Part shown: piece after piece, positions 1-8,809 of the stretch
How positions within the stretch are numbered: the first letter of the stretch is position 1
How the letters are laid out: each line of letters starts with the position of its first letter
Source: Rhodoferax sp.
GTDB lineage: Bacteria > Pseudomonadota > Gammaproteobacteria > Burkholderiales > Burkholderiaceae_C
Assembly (NCBI GenBank): GCA_019449595.1
Contig: JAGRPL010000007.1
Location: 26,789-90,788 of the forward strand
Direction of reading: 5' to 3'
Length of the DNA: 64,000 nt
Translations under genes and position numbers: made by a program
Notes under the pieces: model-generated
Databases searched by the model: none
The model's input: only the letters and a program-made list of their open reading frames with translations
What the model was told of the DNA's origin: nothing

Positions 1-105
1 GTGAGCGAGGCCTACGAGAACTCCCGCCATTTCGAATGCGGCCTGTGCACACCACCGGCCCGTGCCGGCAAAGGGGCCACAACGGGCGGCATCCTGCTGC
101 ACTGA
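1..105 (+). CDS. flhC: Flagellar master regulator FlhC, C-terminal end (5' end outside window)
   Basis: Frame 1 is open from the first base to TGA at 103-105 and gives 34 residues. They include a Cys-Gly-Leu-Cys pair followed by TPPARAGK, which resembles the zinc-binding C-terminal end of FlhC (the family has CxLCxPPSRAGK here). FlhC with FlhD forms the FlhD4C2 activator of class II flagellar promoters. The position directly ahead of motA fits the common flhD-flhC-motA-motB order. Only the tail is present, so the call rests on this motif and on context. Confidence 0.8.
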   Translation: MSEAYENSRHFECGLCTPPARAGKGATTGGILLH

Positions 106-145
106 TTGCTACGAAATTAATAGCTATCTACGCAACAACGACGGT
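106..145 (+). repeat. Dispersed repeat copy A (downstream of flhC)
   Basis: Starting at the base after the flhC stop, the sequence reads TTGCTACGAAATTAATAGCT followed by ATCTACGCAACAACGACGG. It aligns with copies B to F elsewhere in this window (TTTGCTATCG...TAGCTGTC..CGCA, then gacggg). The core is partly palindromic (GCTA...TAGC). The rest of the flhC-motA gap (146-323) shows no gene. A loose sigma-28-like pair, TAAA at 218-221 and CCGAT at 236-240, has a spacer about two bases too short, so I do not call it a promoter. Confidence 0.55.
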
Positions 146-323
146 ATTTACAGCCCGTTTTCGCTCCGAAAATGGGGCAGAGCCACGGCCCCACCCAAGC
201 GAGCCGTGGCCGTTGCATAAAAATTCAAGAGCCCCCCGATTGGGTCGATATGATGGATTGAGGCCCTGAAAAGCCACCCTCTTCAACCCTTAAAGCCGCT
301 GGCTTGGCTGTCACAATGCTCCC

Positions 324-1184
324 ATGTTTGTAATCATCGGTTGGCTGATCGTTCTGGTTTGCGTCTTTGGCGTGTACGTCTTCCACGGCGGAAACGTCAT
401 GGTGCTGCTGCTCGCGCTGCCGTTCGAGCTCATCACCATTGGCGGCGCCACCGTGGGCGCTTTCCTGGCCAACAACCAGATGAAGGTGGTCAAGGCCACC
501 ATGCGAGGCATCGGCGCGTGCTTCAAGGGCAGCAAATACACCAAGGCCCGGTACATGGAGTTGATGGCCCTGATGTACGACATCCTGCAAAAAGCCCGCA
601 AGGAAGGCCTGATGGCCATTGAAAAGGACGTGGAAACGCCCGAAGAATCGGATCTGTTCAAGAAATACCCCACCGTCGGCAGCGACCACCACGTCGTGGA
701 ATTCATTACCGACTACCTGCGCATGATGGTTTCCGGTAACCTCAACGCGCACGAGATCGAGTCCCTGATGGACAGCGAAATCGAAACCCACCACGCGGAA
801 GAGCACGCGGCAGTTGCCGCCCTGCAGCGCGTCGCGGGCGCATTGCCGGCGTTCGGTATTGTTGCGGCGGTTCTGGGCGTGGTGAACACCATGGGGTCGG
901 TAGGACAACCGCCCGCGGTGTTGGGCGGCATGATCGCCTCGGCGCTGGTGGGCACGTTTCTGGGGATTTTGCTGGCTTACGCCTTCGCCGAGCCACTGGC
1001 CGGCGTTCTGGAGCAAAAGGTGGAGGATGCCGGCAAGGAATTGCAGTGCATCAAGACCACCCTGCTGGCCAGTATGCAAGGGTACAACCCCGCGACCGCC
1101 ATCGAGTTTGGCCGCAAGGTGCTGTATTCCACGGAGCGCCCGACCTTCCTCGAGCTGGAAAGCTACGTCAAGGGCAAGAAGTAG
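324..1184 (+). CDS. motA: Flagellar motor stator protein MotA
   Basis: Inner-membrane proton-channel subunit of the flagellar stator, which works with MotB to drive rotation. At 286 residues it is close to the 295 of E. coli MotA. It has two N-terminal membrane helices (about 1-20 and 30-48), a large charged cytoplasmic loop, and two more helices at about 170-190 and 200-222. Pro175 (in ALPAFGIV) and Pro224 (in FAEPLAG) match the conserved prolines that couple ion flow to torque. motB follows 18 bases after the stop, so the pair is probably co-transcribed. The start codon has no strong ribosome-binding site, but no better start is available. Confidence 0.97.
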   Translation: MFVIIGWLIVLVCVFGVYVFHGGNVMVLLLALPFELITIGGATVGAFLANNQMKVVKATMRGIGACFKGSKYTKARYMELMALMYDILQKARKEGLMAIEKDVETPEESDLFKKYPTVGSDHHVVEFITDYLRMMVSGNLNAHEIESLMDSEIETHHAEEHAAVAALQRVAGALPAFGIVAAVLGVVNTMGSVGQPPAVLGGMIASALVGTFLGILLAYAFAEPLAGVLEQKVEDAGKELQCIKTTLLASMQGYNPATAIEFGRKVLYSTERPTFLELESYVKGKK

Positions 1185-1202
1185 GGCCATGGGAGGGTAA
1201 AC

Positions 1203-2147
1203 ATGGCCGGAGACTCGAAAAAACTCCAACCCATCATCATCAAGCGGGTCAAGAAAAAGGGCCACGTGGCGCATGGTGGTGCCTGGAAGATTGCCTACGC
1301 CGATTTTGTGACCGCCATGATGGCGTTCTTCCTGCTCATGTGGTTGCTGGGCAGCACCTCCGAGGGCGACAAAAAAGGACTTTCCGACTATTTCCAATCC
1401 CCCCTGAAGGTGGCGATGCAAGGCGGCCCGGGCACCGGTGCCAGCAACAGCGTCATCATGGGCGGCGGCAACGACCTGACGCAGACGGCCGGTCAGTCGC
1501 GGCGCGGCGACGGCAACGACCGCACGGCCAAGAAAATGTCGGGCGACCAGACCAAGGTCGAGGTGGCCAAACGCGACGCCAAGAAACTGGCGGCGTTGAG
1601 CGCCAAGATCGCCGGGGTGATTTCCAACAACCCGAGGCTGGCCGAATTCAGTTCCCAGATCCGGTTGGAAATCACGCCGGACGGCTTGCAGATCCAAATC
1701 GTGGACGATCAGAAACGCCCCATGTTTGACAGCGGCAGCGCCACCGTGAAGCCCTATATGCGCGACATCCTGCGCGAAATCGGCATCGCACTGCTGGATG
1801 TCGAGAACAAAATCAGCCTGGACGGCCACACCGACCGGGCGGCCTATGCCAACGCGGCCCGCGGTTACAGCAACTGGGAGCTGTCGGCTGACCGGGCCAA
1901 CGCGTCCCGTCGGGAACTGACCGCCGCCGGCATGCCCGAAGACAAGCTGGCCCGTGTGGTCGGCATGGCGTCCAGCACATTGCTGGACCCTGCCAACCCC
2001 TTGAGCCCCAGCAACCGGCGCATCAGCATACTGGTCATGACCCGGGAGGCGGAAGAACGCCTTCTGAGCAGCCGGCACATCCCGGTGGAAGGGGAAGGCG
2101 AAACCGTCCTCCCCCAGGCCGCGGCACCGGCAAAGTCACCCTCTTGA
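1203..2147 (+). CDS. motB: Flagellar motor stator protein MotB
   Basis: Stator subunit that carries the proton-binding Asp and anchors the stator to peptidoglycan. The 314 residues begin with a short basic cytoplasmic tail, then one membrane helix with Asp34 (YADFVTAMMAFFLLMW, the equivalent of E. coli Asp32). A Gly/Asn-rich linker follows, then an OmpA-like peptidoglycan-binding domain at about 150-285 (DGHTDRA; ELSADRAN; NRRISILV). A good Shine-Dalgarno (GGGAGGG, 1192-1198) precedes the ATG. It sits between motA and cheY in a motility operon. Confidence 0.97.
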   Translation: MAGDSKKLQPIIIKRVKKKGHVAHGGAWKIAYADFVTAMMAFFLLMWLLGSTSEGDKKGLSDYFQSPLKVAMQGGPGTGASNSVIMGGGNDLTQTAGQSRRGDGNDRTAKKMSGDQTKVEVAKRDAKKLAALSAKIAGVISNNPRLAEFSSQIRLEITPDGLQIQIVDDQKRPMFDSGSATVKPYMRDILREIGIALLDVENKISLDGHTDRAAYANAARGYSNWELSADRANASRRELTAAGMPEDKLARVVGMASSTLLDPANPLSPSNRRISILVMTREAEERLLSSRHIPVEGEGETVLPQAAAPAKSPS

Positions 2148-2207
2148 GTCTGCGAAAATACGGTCATACTCGCTTACATACAAAAATCGCCCGGGAAAGG
2201 GTAATCC

Positions 2208-2597
2208 ATGTCAAAAGAATTGCGTTTTTTAATCGTTGATGACTTCTCCACCATGCGGCGCATTGTGCGCAACCTGCTCAAGGAGAGCGGTTTTGCCGAC
2301 GCAGACGAAGCCGAAGACGGTGTGGCTGCGCTGGCCAAGCTGCGCAACAGCAATTTCGATTTCGTGGTGAGTGACATCAACATGCCCAACATGAACGGCT
2401 TCCAACTGCTGGGCGAGATCAAGAAAGACGAGAAACTCAAGCACCTGCCGGTGCTGATGGTGACGGCCGAAGCCCGCAAGGAAGACATCGTGCTGGCGGC
2501 ACAGCAAGGCGCGGCCGGCTACATCGTGAAGCCCTTCACCAAGGCGACCCTGGAAGACAAGGTCAACCACATCATCACCAAGCTGGGATTGAAATAA
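2208..2597 (+). CDS. cheY: Chemotaxis response regulator CheY
   Basis: Single-domain receiver (129 residues) that binds FliM when phosphorylated by CheA and switches the direction of flagellar rotation. The acid pocket (VDD, residues 10-12), the phospho-acceptor Asp56 ([10 protein letters not shown]) and Lys108 (IVKPF) are all present. cheZ begins two bases after its stop, so kinase-output and phosphatase genes are coupled. No cheA, cheW or receptor gene lies in this window, so the rest of the chemosensory array must be elsewhere. AAAGGG (2194-2199) precedes the ATG. Confidence 0.97.
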   Translation: MSKELRFLIVDDFSTMRRIVRNLLKESGFADADEAEDGVAALAKLRNSNFDFVVSDINMPNMNGFQLLGEIKKDEKLKHLPVLMVTAEARKEDIVLAAQQGAAGYIVKPFTKATLEDKVNHIITKLGLK

Positions 2598-2599
2598 AC

Positions 2600-3253
2600 A
2601 TGCTGCAAGAAGATCCGGTTGCTGCAGCGCCCTCGGCTTCGCCAACCACCACGCCCCCGGATGTCCATCAGCAGTTAGGCATCCTGACTCGCCAGTTGCA
2701 CGACTCCCTGAACGGCCTGGGTCTGACCGAGAAGGTCAAAGGCTGGGCCGGAGAGCTGCCCGATGCCAAAAGCCGCCTGTCCTACATTGCTCGACTGACC
2801 GGCCAGGCTGCGGAAAGGGTTCTCAACCAGGTGGACCAGGCCAAAGCCCAACACGACCACATTGCGGCCGAAACGCGCCGCATCGGCGCCCTGATCGTCA
2901 AGGATCCGGTCGCAGCCGTGGCCAAGGGCCATGTCATGAACTTCATCACCGATGTCGAGCAGGCCAGCAACAAGGTCGACGGACACCTGACCGAAATCAT
3001 GATGGCACAGGACTTTCATGACCTCACGGGGCAGGTGATTGCCAAGGTGGTCAACCTGGCGGCCAACATTGAAGAACAGTTGCTGCTGCTGCTGATCCAG
3101 ACCGCCCCGCCGGAAGCGGCCGTCAAGGCCCCGGCTCCGCATGCGCAATACGTTCCGGCGCTGGATGGTCCGGTCGTCAGTCCGCAAGACAATCCCGACG
3201 TGGTGACGGACCAATCCCAGGTCGACGACCTGCTGGCCAGCCTGGGGTTCTAG
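2600..3253 (+). CDS. cheZ: Chemotaxis phosphatase CheZ
   Basis: CheZ speeds dephosphorylation of CheY-P. The 217 residues are mostly helical. The catalytic-region motif MMAQDFHDLTGQVI lies at about residues 133-146, where the Gln of the QDFHDLTGQ motif is inserted into the CheY active site in the family. The C-terminal DQSQVDDLLASLGF is the conserved CheY-P-binding tail. The gene starts two bases after cheY and is followed by a hairpin. Confidence 0.97.
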   Translation: MLQEDPVAAAPSASPTTTPPDVHQQLGILTRQLHDSLNGLGLTEKVKGWAGELPDAKSRLSYIARLTGQAAERVLNQVDQAKAQHDHIAAETRRIGALIVKDPVAAVAKGHVMNFITDVEQASNKVDGHLTEIMMAQDFHDLTGQVIAKVVNLAANIEEQLLLLLIQTAPPEAAVKAPAPHAQYVPALDGPVVSPQDNPDVVTDQSQVDDLLASLGF

Positions 3254-3265
3254 ACCTTTTGGATT

Positions 3266-3290
3266 AAAGGGGGCATTTCCCCCCTTATCA
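3266..3290 (+). terminator. Hairpin after cheZ
   Basis: AAGGGGG (3267-3273) pairs with CCCCCTT (3280-3286) across a six-base loop, 14 bases after the cheZ stop. There is no long T-run, so it is a weak or partial intrinsic terminator at best. It may mark the boundary between motAB-cheYZ and the flhB operon. Confidence 0.5.
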
Positions 3291-3347
3291 GCCTTTAGTT
3301 TCCGGGGGCGCTCGCGACAATGGTGGCAACACTAAAGTCCCGCCACC

Positions 3348-4502
3348 ATGGAATCAGGCAGTCAAGATCGCAACCTACCGGCCACCGAACGCAAACTCCG
3401 CAAAGCGCGCGAGGACGGTCAGGTCAGCCGTTCCGAAGACCTCAAGCACCTGGCCGTGCTGGGGTCTGGTACGGCAGGCCTGCTGGTGCTGGCCCCCGTA
3501 CTGTTTGATCGCCTGCAGCAGAGCATGGGACAGCAGTTGTCCTTTGATGCAGCCTCCGTGCGGCAAACCGCAAGCATGCTGACCCGTCTGGCCGATGCGA
3601 GCTCCATCGGCCTGGCAGGTTGTGCCGCTTTCGCCACCATCGTGACCCTGGCTGCCGTGGCGGCATCGGTTGCATCGGGTGGCTGGGTCAACAGCCTCAA
3701 GCCCGTCATGCCCGACTTCAGCCGCGTGAACCCGTTGGCCGGGTTTGGAAACTTGTTCACCAAGAAAAAGCTACTGTCCGTGGCCAAGATGACGCTGATG
3801 ACCGTCATCCTGTTTGCCATCGCTGCCGTATTCCTGAACTCCGGCCTGCAGACCGTGGCGTCGTTGCTGCTGCAACCCTCCACCTCTGCCATCAAGCACC
3901 TGACCGAATGGCTGATCTCCGGCATGGGTTTGCTGCTGCTGGTGCTGCTGGTGGCGGCGATGCTGGACGTGCCTCTGCAGATGTTCCTGCACAAGGGCGA
4001 ACTCAAGATGTCCCACCAGGAAGTCAAGCAGGAAGGCAAGGAGTCCGACGGCAATCCCCAGATGAAGGGGAAAATGCGCCAACGGCAACGCGAACTGGCG
4101 CAAAAAAGCAGTGTCAACGCGGTACCCAAGGCCGACTTCGTGGTGATGAACCCCACCCACTTTGCCGTAGCCATTCGCTACGACGAGAAAACCATGCGCG
4201 CGCCCCAGGTCATCTCCAAGGGCGCGGACCTGCTGGCCATGAAGATCCGCGACATCGCCAAGCACCACGCGATTCCCGTGCTGCAGTCACCCATGCTGGC
4301 ACGGGCGCTGTACGCCAATTCGGAGCTTGACCAGGACATTCCCTCCAGCCTGTACACCGCCGTGGCGCAGGTGCTGGCCTATGTCTACAAGCTGCGCGCC
4401 GCCATGCGCGGCGATGGCCCGATGCCGGGTGAAGTACCGCACCCCTTTGTCCCGCCCGAGCTCGACCCCCTGTCTAAAACCGTCAAGGCTGCCACAGCAT
4501 GA
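3348..4502 (+). CDS. flhB: Flagellar type III export protein FlhB
   Basis: Export-gate membrane protein that switches substrate class from rod/hook to filament. At 384 residues it matches the 383 of Salmonella FlhB. It has the N-terminal T-E-(R/K)-K-L--A-R--GQV-(R/K)-S motif, four membrane segments (about 30-215), and a cytoplasmic domain with the autocleavage site Asn268-Pro269-Thr270-His271. The stop overlaps the flhA start in an ATGA, which indicates translational coupling. Confidence 0.98.
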   Translation: MESGSQDRNLPATERKLRKAREDGQVSRSEDLKHLAVLGSGTAGLLVLAPVLFDRLQQSMGQQLSFDAASVRQTASMLTRLADASSIGLAGCAAFATIVTLAAVAASVASGGWVNSLKPVMPDFSRVNPLAGFGNLFTKKKLLSVAKMTLMTVILFAIAAVFLNSGLQTVASLLLQPSTSAIKHLTEWLISGMGLLLLVLLVAAMLDVPLQMFLHKGELKMSHQEVKQEGKESDGNPQMKGKMRQRQRELAQKSSVNAVPKADFVVMNPTHFAVAIRYDEKTMRAPQVISKGADLLAMKIRDIAKHHAIPVLQSPMLARALYANSELDQDIPSSLYTAVAQVLAYVYKLRAAMRGDGPMPGEVPHPFVPPELDPLSKTVKAATA

Positions 4503-6580
4503 ACGCACAACTGAAATCCCTGCAGCAATGGTATGGCAACAACGCCGGACTGGTACAGGGCGCCGCGGCGCCCATGCTGGTGGTGGCGATTCTGGCCATG
4601 ATGGTCCTGCCGCTGCCCCCCATCCTGCTCGATGCCTTTTTCACCATCAACATCGCCGTGGCCTTGATGGTCATGATGGTGGCGGCCTACATGATCCGGC
4701 CACTGGACTTCGCCGCATTTCCGTCCGTGCTTCTGCTCACCACGTTGATGCGCCTGTCGCTCAACGTTGCCTCCACCCGCGTGGTGCTGCTGGAAGGGCA
4801 TACCGGCGCCGGCGCGGCCGGTGCCGTGATTGAAGCCTTTGGCCACTTCCTGATTGGCGGCAACTTTGCCGTCGGCCTGATCGTCTTTGCCATCCTGGTG
4901 GTCATCAACTTCGTGGTGGTGACCAAGGGCTCCGAGCGCATCGCCGAAGTGTCGGCACGCTTCACCCTGGACGCCATGCCCGGCAAGCAGATGGCCGTGG
5001 ACGCCGACCTCAACGCCGGCCTGATCGACGAAAAGGAAGCCAAGCGCCGGCGTGCCGAGGTGGGCGAGGAAGCGGAGTTCTTCGGCTCCATGGACGGTGC
5101 GTCCAAATTTGTCCGCGGTGACGCGATTGCGGGCATCCTGATTTTGCTCATCAACATCTTTGGTGGCTTCGCCGTCGGCATCCTGCAGCACGACCTGACG
5201 GCGTCGCAGGCCGCCAATACCTACATCTTGCTGGCGGTCGGTGACGCACTGGTGGCCCAGATTCCGGGCTTGCTGATCTCCGTGGCTGCAGCCATGGTGG
5301 TGTCCCGGGTGGGCAAGGACCACGACCTGGGTAAGCAGATCATTGGACAGATGTTCGTGTCACCCCGCGTGCTGGGCATCACGGCGACCATCATGTTCAT
5401 CTTGGGCGTCATTCCCAACATGCCCCATTTCGTATTCCTGACCATCTCCTCGGTGCTGGCTTACGGCGCCTGGGTGCTGGCGCACAAGCCCCCCCCCGTC
5501 GACCCCGCTTCGATCGCCCCGGCCCCGGCCACGGACGGCGAGGCATCCTGGGACGACCTGCAGCCGGTGGACCAACTGGGCCTGGAACTGGGTTACCGCC
5601 TGATTGCCCTGGTCGACAAAAATCGGCAAGGCGATCTGCTCACCCGCATCAAAGGCGTGCGCCGCAAGTTTGCGCAGGAAGTGGGCTTCCTGCCTCCCGC
5701 CGTCCACGTGCGTGACAACCTGGAACTCAAGCCCAGCGGCTACCGCATCACGCTGCGCGGCGTCATCGTGGGCGAGAGCGAGGCCTTCCCCGGCATGTAC
5801 CTGGCCATCAACCCGGGCGGCATCACCACTCCCCTCATCGGCACGGCAACCACCGACCCGGCATTTGGCTTGCCGGCCCACTGGATCGACGAACGCCAGA
5901 AGGAAGCCGCGCAAATGGCCGGATTTACCGTGGTTGATTCCGAGACTGTGATGGCGACCCATTTGTCACACTTGATGCAAGTTCAAGCCTCCAAACTGCT
6001 CAGTCGTACAGAGACCCAACAACTCGTGGAACACGTTGCCAAACTGGCCCCCAAGCTGATCGAAGAAGTCGTGCCCAAGATGGTTTCGATCGCGGTCTTC
6101 CAAAAGGTTCTGCAATTGCTGCTGGACGAGTCGGTGCACATCCGCGACATTCGCACCATCATCGAGTCCATTGCCGAACACGCAACCTCCACCACCGACC
6201 CCGCCGAACTGGCACGCCGGGTGCGGGTTGCCCTCTCTCCCGCCATCGTGCAGCAAATCTATGGCCCGACCCGCGAACTCAACGTCATCGCCATTGATCC
6301 AGGTCTGGAGCGCCTGCTGGTGCAAGCCCTGAGCAATGCCGCAGGCCCGGCCCTGGACCCGGGCGTGGCCGACATGTTGAGCCGGCACGCCGCCGAAACC
6401 GCCATGAAACAGGAAGAAGTGGGTGTCCCCGCCTGTTTGCTGGTACCCGATCAGATCCGCAGCGCAATTGCCCGCCTGGTGCGCCGCGTCGCCCCCCGCT
6501 TGCAGGTTCTTGCCCACAGCGAGATTCCTGAAACCCACACCATCCGCATTGGCCCGATTCTCAGAGGCGCAACATCATGA
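4499..6580 (+). CDS. flhA: Flagellar export-gate protein FlhA
   Basis: The largest gate component (693 residues), forming the nonameric ring that docks chaperone-substrate complexes. Eight membrane helices fill the first ~330 residues. The family signature RLSLNVASTR lies at about residues 85-94, and the loop motif LDAMPGKQMAVDADL carries the conserved Asp implicated in proton use. The C-terminal half is the soluble docking domain. It overlaps flhB upstream and flhF downstream, each by ATGA, so flhB-flhA-flhF form one translation-coupled unit. Confidence 0.98.
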   Translation: MNAQLKSLQQWYGNNAGLVQGAAAPMLVVAILAMMVLPLPPILLDAFFTINIAVALMVMMVAAYMIRPLDFAAFPSVLLLTTLMRLSLNVASTRVVLLEGHTGAGAAGAVIEAFGHFLIGGNFAVGLIVFAILVVINFVVVTKGSERIAEVSARFTLDAMPGKQMAVDADLNAGLIDEKEAKRRRAEVGEEAEFFGSMDGASKFVRGDAIAGILILLINIFGGFAVGILQHDLTASQAANTYILLAVGDALVAQIPGLLISVAAAMVVSRVGKDHDLGKQIIGQMFVSPRVLGITATIMFILGVIPNMPHFVFLTISSVLAYGAWVLAHKPPPVDPASIAPAPATDGEASWDDLQPVDQLGLELGYRLIALVDKNRQGDLLTRIKGVRRKFAQEVGFLPPAVHVRDNLELKPSGYRITLRGVIVGESEAFPGMYLAINPGGITTPLIGTATTDPAFGLPAHWIDERQKEAAQMAGFTVVDSETVMATHLSHLMQVQASKLLSRTETQQLVEHVAKLAPKLIEEVVPKMVSIAVFQKVLQLLLDESVHIRDIRTIIESIAEHATSTTDPAELARRVRVALSPAIVQQIYGPTRELNVIAIDPGLERLLVQALSNAAGPALDPGVADMLSRHAAETAMKQEEVGVPACLLVPDQIRSAIARLVRRVAPRLQVLAHSEIPETHTIRIGPILRGATS

Positions 6581-8010
6581 ACATTCAACGCTTTACCGCC
6601 GCCACTTCCCGCGAAGCTCTCGCCAAGGCACGCATGGCCTTTGGCGAGGGAACCCTGATCCTGTCCAACCGCCCGACCGAAAACGGGGTGGAAGTGGTTG
6701 CCACGGCCGAAGACACGCTGGACTCGCTGGATCACCACCAGGGTGCTGCGGGCCAGAAATCGTCCGGCAAGCACACCTCCGCCGGCACGCCCAGTTACCA
6801 GGAAGTCGCCAGCAAGGTGGAAGAGGACGCAGCCCAGTTGGCCATGAGCACCCTGTCCTTCCAGGACTACGTACGTGAGCGCATGCTGCGCCGCCGCCAT
6901 GAATCCACCACCAGTCAGGCCGAACCCAGCCCCGCGCGCGAAGTCGCCAAGGAACGCCCACGCATCATTGCCGCCGAGCCCCTGCAGGACAACGCCCCAG
7001 CGGCCCCGAAGGCGGCAGCTGCACGCAAGCCCGCCGCGGCGCCCATCCAGACAGCCAGCGTGCCGCAGGGCATTGTGGACGAGCTCCATGCCATGAAGGA
7101 ACTGATTGAGGACCGTTTCAATACCCTCACGTGGCTGGGCCAGGCACGCCAGAACCCGATCCAGTCCAACCTGATGCTCAAGCTCATCCGCGCTGGCTAC
7201 TCCCCCAATCTGGCACGCACCATTCTGGAACGCATGCCGGAAGACCTGTCCGCACCGGATTCCGTGCGCTGGGTCGTGGACGTGCTGGAACGCAACCTGA
7301 AGACCGACGCCGAAGGCCCTGCCCTGCACGAAGCCGGCGGCACCTACGCGCTCATCGGCGCCACGGGTGTTGGCAAGACCACCACCGCCGCCAAGCTGGC
7401 CGGCCTGTGCGCGCAGGTGCATGGCCCTGGCAGCGTGGGACTGATCACACTGGACACCTACCGCGTGGGTGCCCACGAACAGCTGCGCGCCTACGGCAAG
7501 ATGCTGGGCGTGGTGGCACACCTCGCCCACGACCGTGCCGCCTTGCAGGATTTGCTGGGCCTGTTGTCCGGCAAGAAGATGGTCCTCATCGACACCACCG
7601 GACTGGCGCCCCGCGACCCGCGCAAGCGCGAACTGCTGGACCTGCTGGACCTGCCCGATGTGAAGCGCCTGCTGGTGCTCAACGCGGGCGGACACGGCGA
7701 CACGCTGGACGATGCGGTGACCTCCTTCAAGTCAACCGGCGCACCGCAAGCCATTCTTTCCAAGATCGACGAAGCGGTCAAACTGGGCCCCGCCATTGAC
7801 GTGGCCATCCGGCACCAGCTGGTGCTGCGCGGCGTGACCACCGGCCAGCGCGTCCCCGAAGATTGGGAAGCCGCCAACGCCTCCAAGCTCATTCGCATGT
7901 CCATGCGCACCGTTGGCAACTCCGCGTACGACCCCAAGGCCAGCGATCTCGGCTTTTTCTTCAGCCAGCCCGCAGGGCACGTTTCTGCCAGAGGACGCCT
8001 GGATGCTTGA
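6577..8010 (+). CDS. flhF: SRP-type GTPase FlhF, flagellar placement
   Basis: FlhF is a signal-recognition-particle family GTPase that sets the site and number of flagella. The 477 residues have the N-terminal FlhF-specific segment (FTAATSREALAKARMAFGEG), a variable Ala/Pro linker, and an NG domain whose P-loop GATGVGKT is at 261-268. This is followed by the SRP-type DTYRVGAHEQL, DTTGLAPRD and LSKIDEA motifs. The presence of FlhF in a species that also has flhC suggests polar or numerically limited flagellation under FlhDC control. The stop overlaps the next gene. Confidence 0.96.
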   Translation: MNIQRFTAATSREALAKARMAFGEGTLILSNRPTENGVEVVATAEDTLDSLDHHQGAAGQKSSGKHTSAGTPSYQEVASKVEEDAAQLAMSTLSFQDYVRERMLRRRHESTTSQAEPSPAREVAKERPRIIAAEPLQDNAPAAPKAAAARKPAAAPIQTASVPQGIVDELHAMKELIEDRFNTLTWLGQARQNPIQSNLMLKLIRAGYSPNLARTILERMPEDLSAPDSVRWVVDVLERNLKTDAEGPALHEAGGTYALIGATGVGKTTTAAKLAGLCAQVHGPGSVGLITLDTYRVGAHEQLRAYGKMLGVVAHLAHDRAALQDLLGLLSGKKMVLIDTTGLAPRDPRKRELLDLLDLPDVKRLLVLNAGGHGDTLDDAVTSFKSTGAPQAILSKIDEAVKLGPAIDVAIRHQLVLRGVTTGQRVPEDWEAANASKLIRMSMRTVGNSAYDPKASDLGFFFSQPAGHVSARGRLDA

Positions 8011-8809
8011 GCACACCCTCAACCAGGCGGCCGGGCTGCTGGCACTGACGCCCCATGCGGGCCCCCAGATGCTGGCCATGGTCAGCCATGGTGACGAACA
8101 GGCCGAGCTGCCCCTGCTGTGGCGGCTCTGTCTGGCGCTGGTGGACTTTGGCTACTCGGTCACGGTTCTGGATGCCACGACCTACGAAACCGAAACCAAC
8201 CCCGGCCTGGACCAGATGCTGGACGACCGGTACTGGCACGAGGATGAGGATCTCGACACCCCAGCCTGGACGGTGCTGCCGGCCGGCAGGGGCATACAGA
8301 ATTTATGCGCGGCGCCAGCGCGCCGGCAACAAAACCTGCGCCAGCTGGGCCAGCTATTCCGGCATGACGGCGTGGTGATCGTTTACAGCCCGGCAGAATG
8401 GCTGGTGCCCTTGGTTGGAGAAACCGGCATTGAGCCCCTGCTGGCCATGTCGTCCATGAAGTCCTCGCTGCTGACGGGTTACGTGGCTTTGAAGCGTCTG
8501 TTGATCAATGGCAAACTAGAGCCTACCATTGTCAATATGATTCAGGAACACCGTCCAGCCAAAGTCATCGCCTCAGGGGCCATGGCGACCAGCCTGAGCG
8601 AGTGCGCCAAGAACTTTCTGGGTTACGACGTGAAGGCCATCAACATTGCAGCACCCGCCGACGAGGAGCCTCCGTGCCGGAAAATCCAGGGCCTGGCCCT
8701 GCGTTTGCTGGAAAATGCCATGCCCCTGCGAAACGGTTTTCTGACCACATTGCCCGAAGCGGGCGGGGTGCATCTGCACGCTGATGATCCATTTGCAGGG
8801 AGCCATTGA
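8003..8809 (+). CDS. FlhG/FleN-like protein without a P-loop
   Basis: This 268-residue protein lies between flhF and fliA, where FlhG (the MinD-type ATPase that limits flagellar number and pairs with FlhF) normally sits. The N-terminal fold still looks ParA-like: a hydrophobic strand, a helix (LLWRLCLALVDFGYSVTVLD) and a final Asp. But the segment matching KGGVGKT reads SHGDEQAEL, so the Walker A lysines are gone. I chose the ATG at 8003 rather than one 90 bases upstream because it has GAGG at 7991-7994 and overlaps the flhF stop by only eight bases. It may be a non-ATPase FlhG paralogue or an unrelated regulator; the function is inferred from position only. Confidence 0.7.
   Translation: MLEHTLNQAAGLLALTPHAGPQMLAMVSHGDEQAELPLLWRLCLALVDFGYSVTVLDATTYETETNPGLDQMLDDRYWHEDEDLDTPAWTVLPAGRGIQNLCAAPARRQQNLRQLGQLFRHDGVVIVYSPAEWLVPLVGETGIEPLLAMSSMKSSLLTGYVALKRLLINGKLEPTIVNMIQEHRPAKVIASGAMATSLSECAKNFLGYDVKAINIAAPADEEPPCRKIQGLALRLLENAMPLRNGFLTTLPEAGGVHLHADDPFAGSH

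Noticed and set aside
218..243. Possible sigma-28 promoter for motA (TAAA and CCGAT)
   Set aside because: The spacer is about two bases short and the -10 lacks the final AA, in contrast to the perfect site before flgM.
36..269. 77-codon frame spanning the end of flhC and the gap to motA
   Set aside because: It runs through the FlhC tail in another frame and through repeat copy A; no motif and no ribosome-binding site.
225..2078. 617-codon open frame on the minus strand opposite motA and motB
   Set aside because: His/Gln/Gly-rich shadow translation against two well-supported stator genes.
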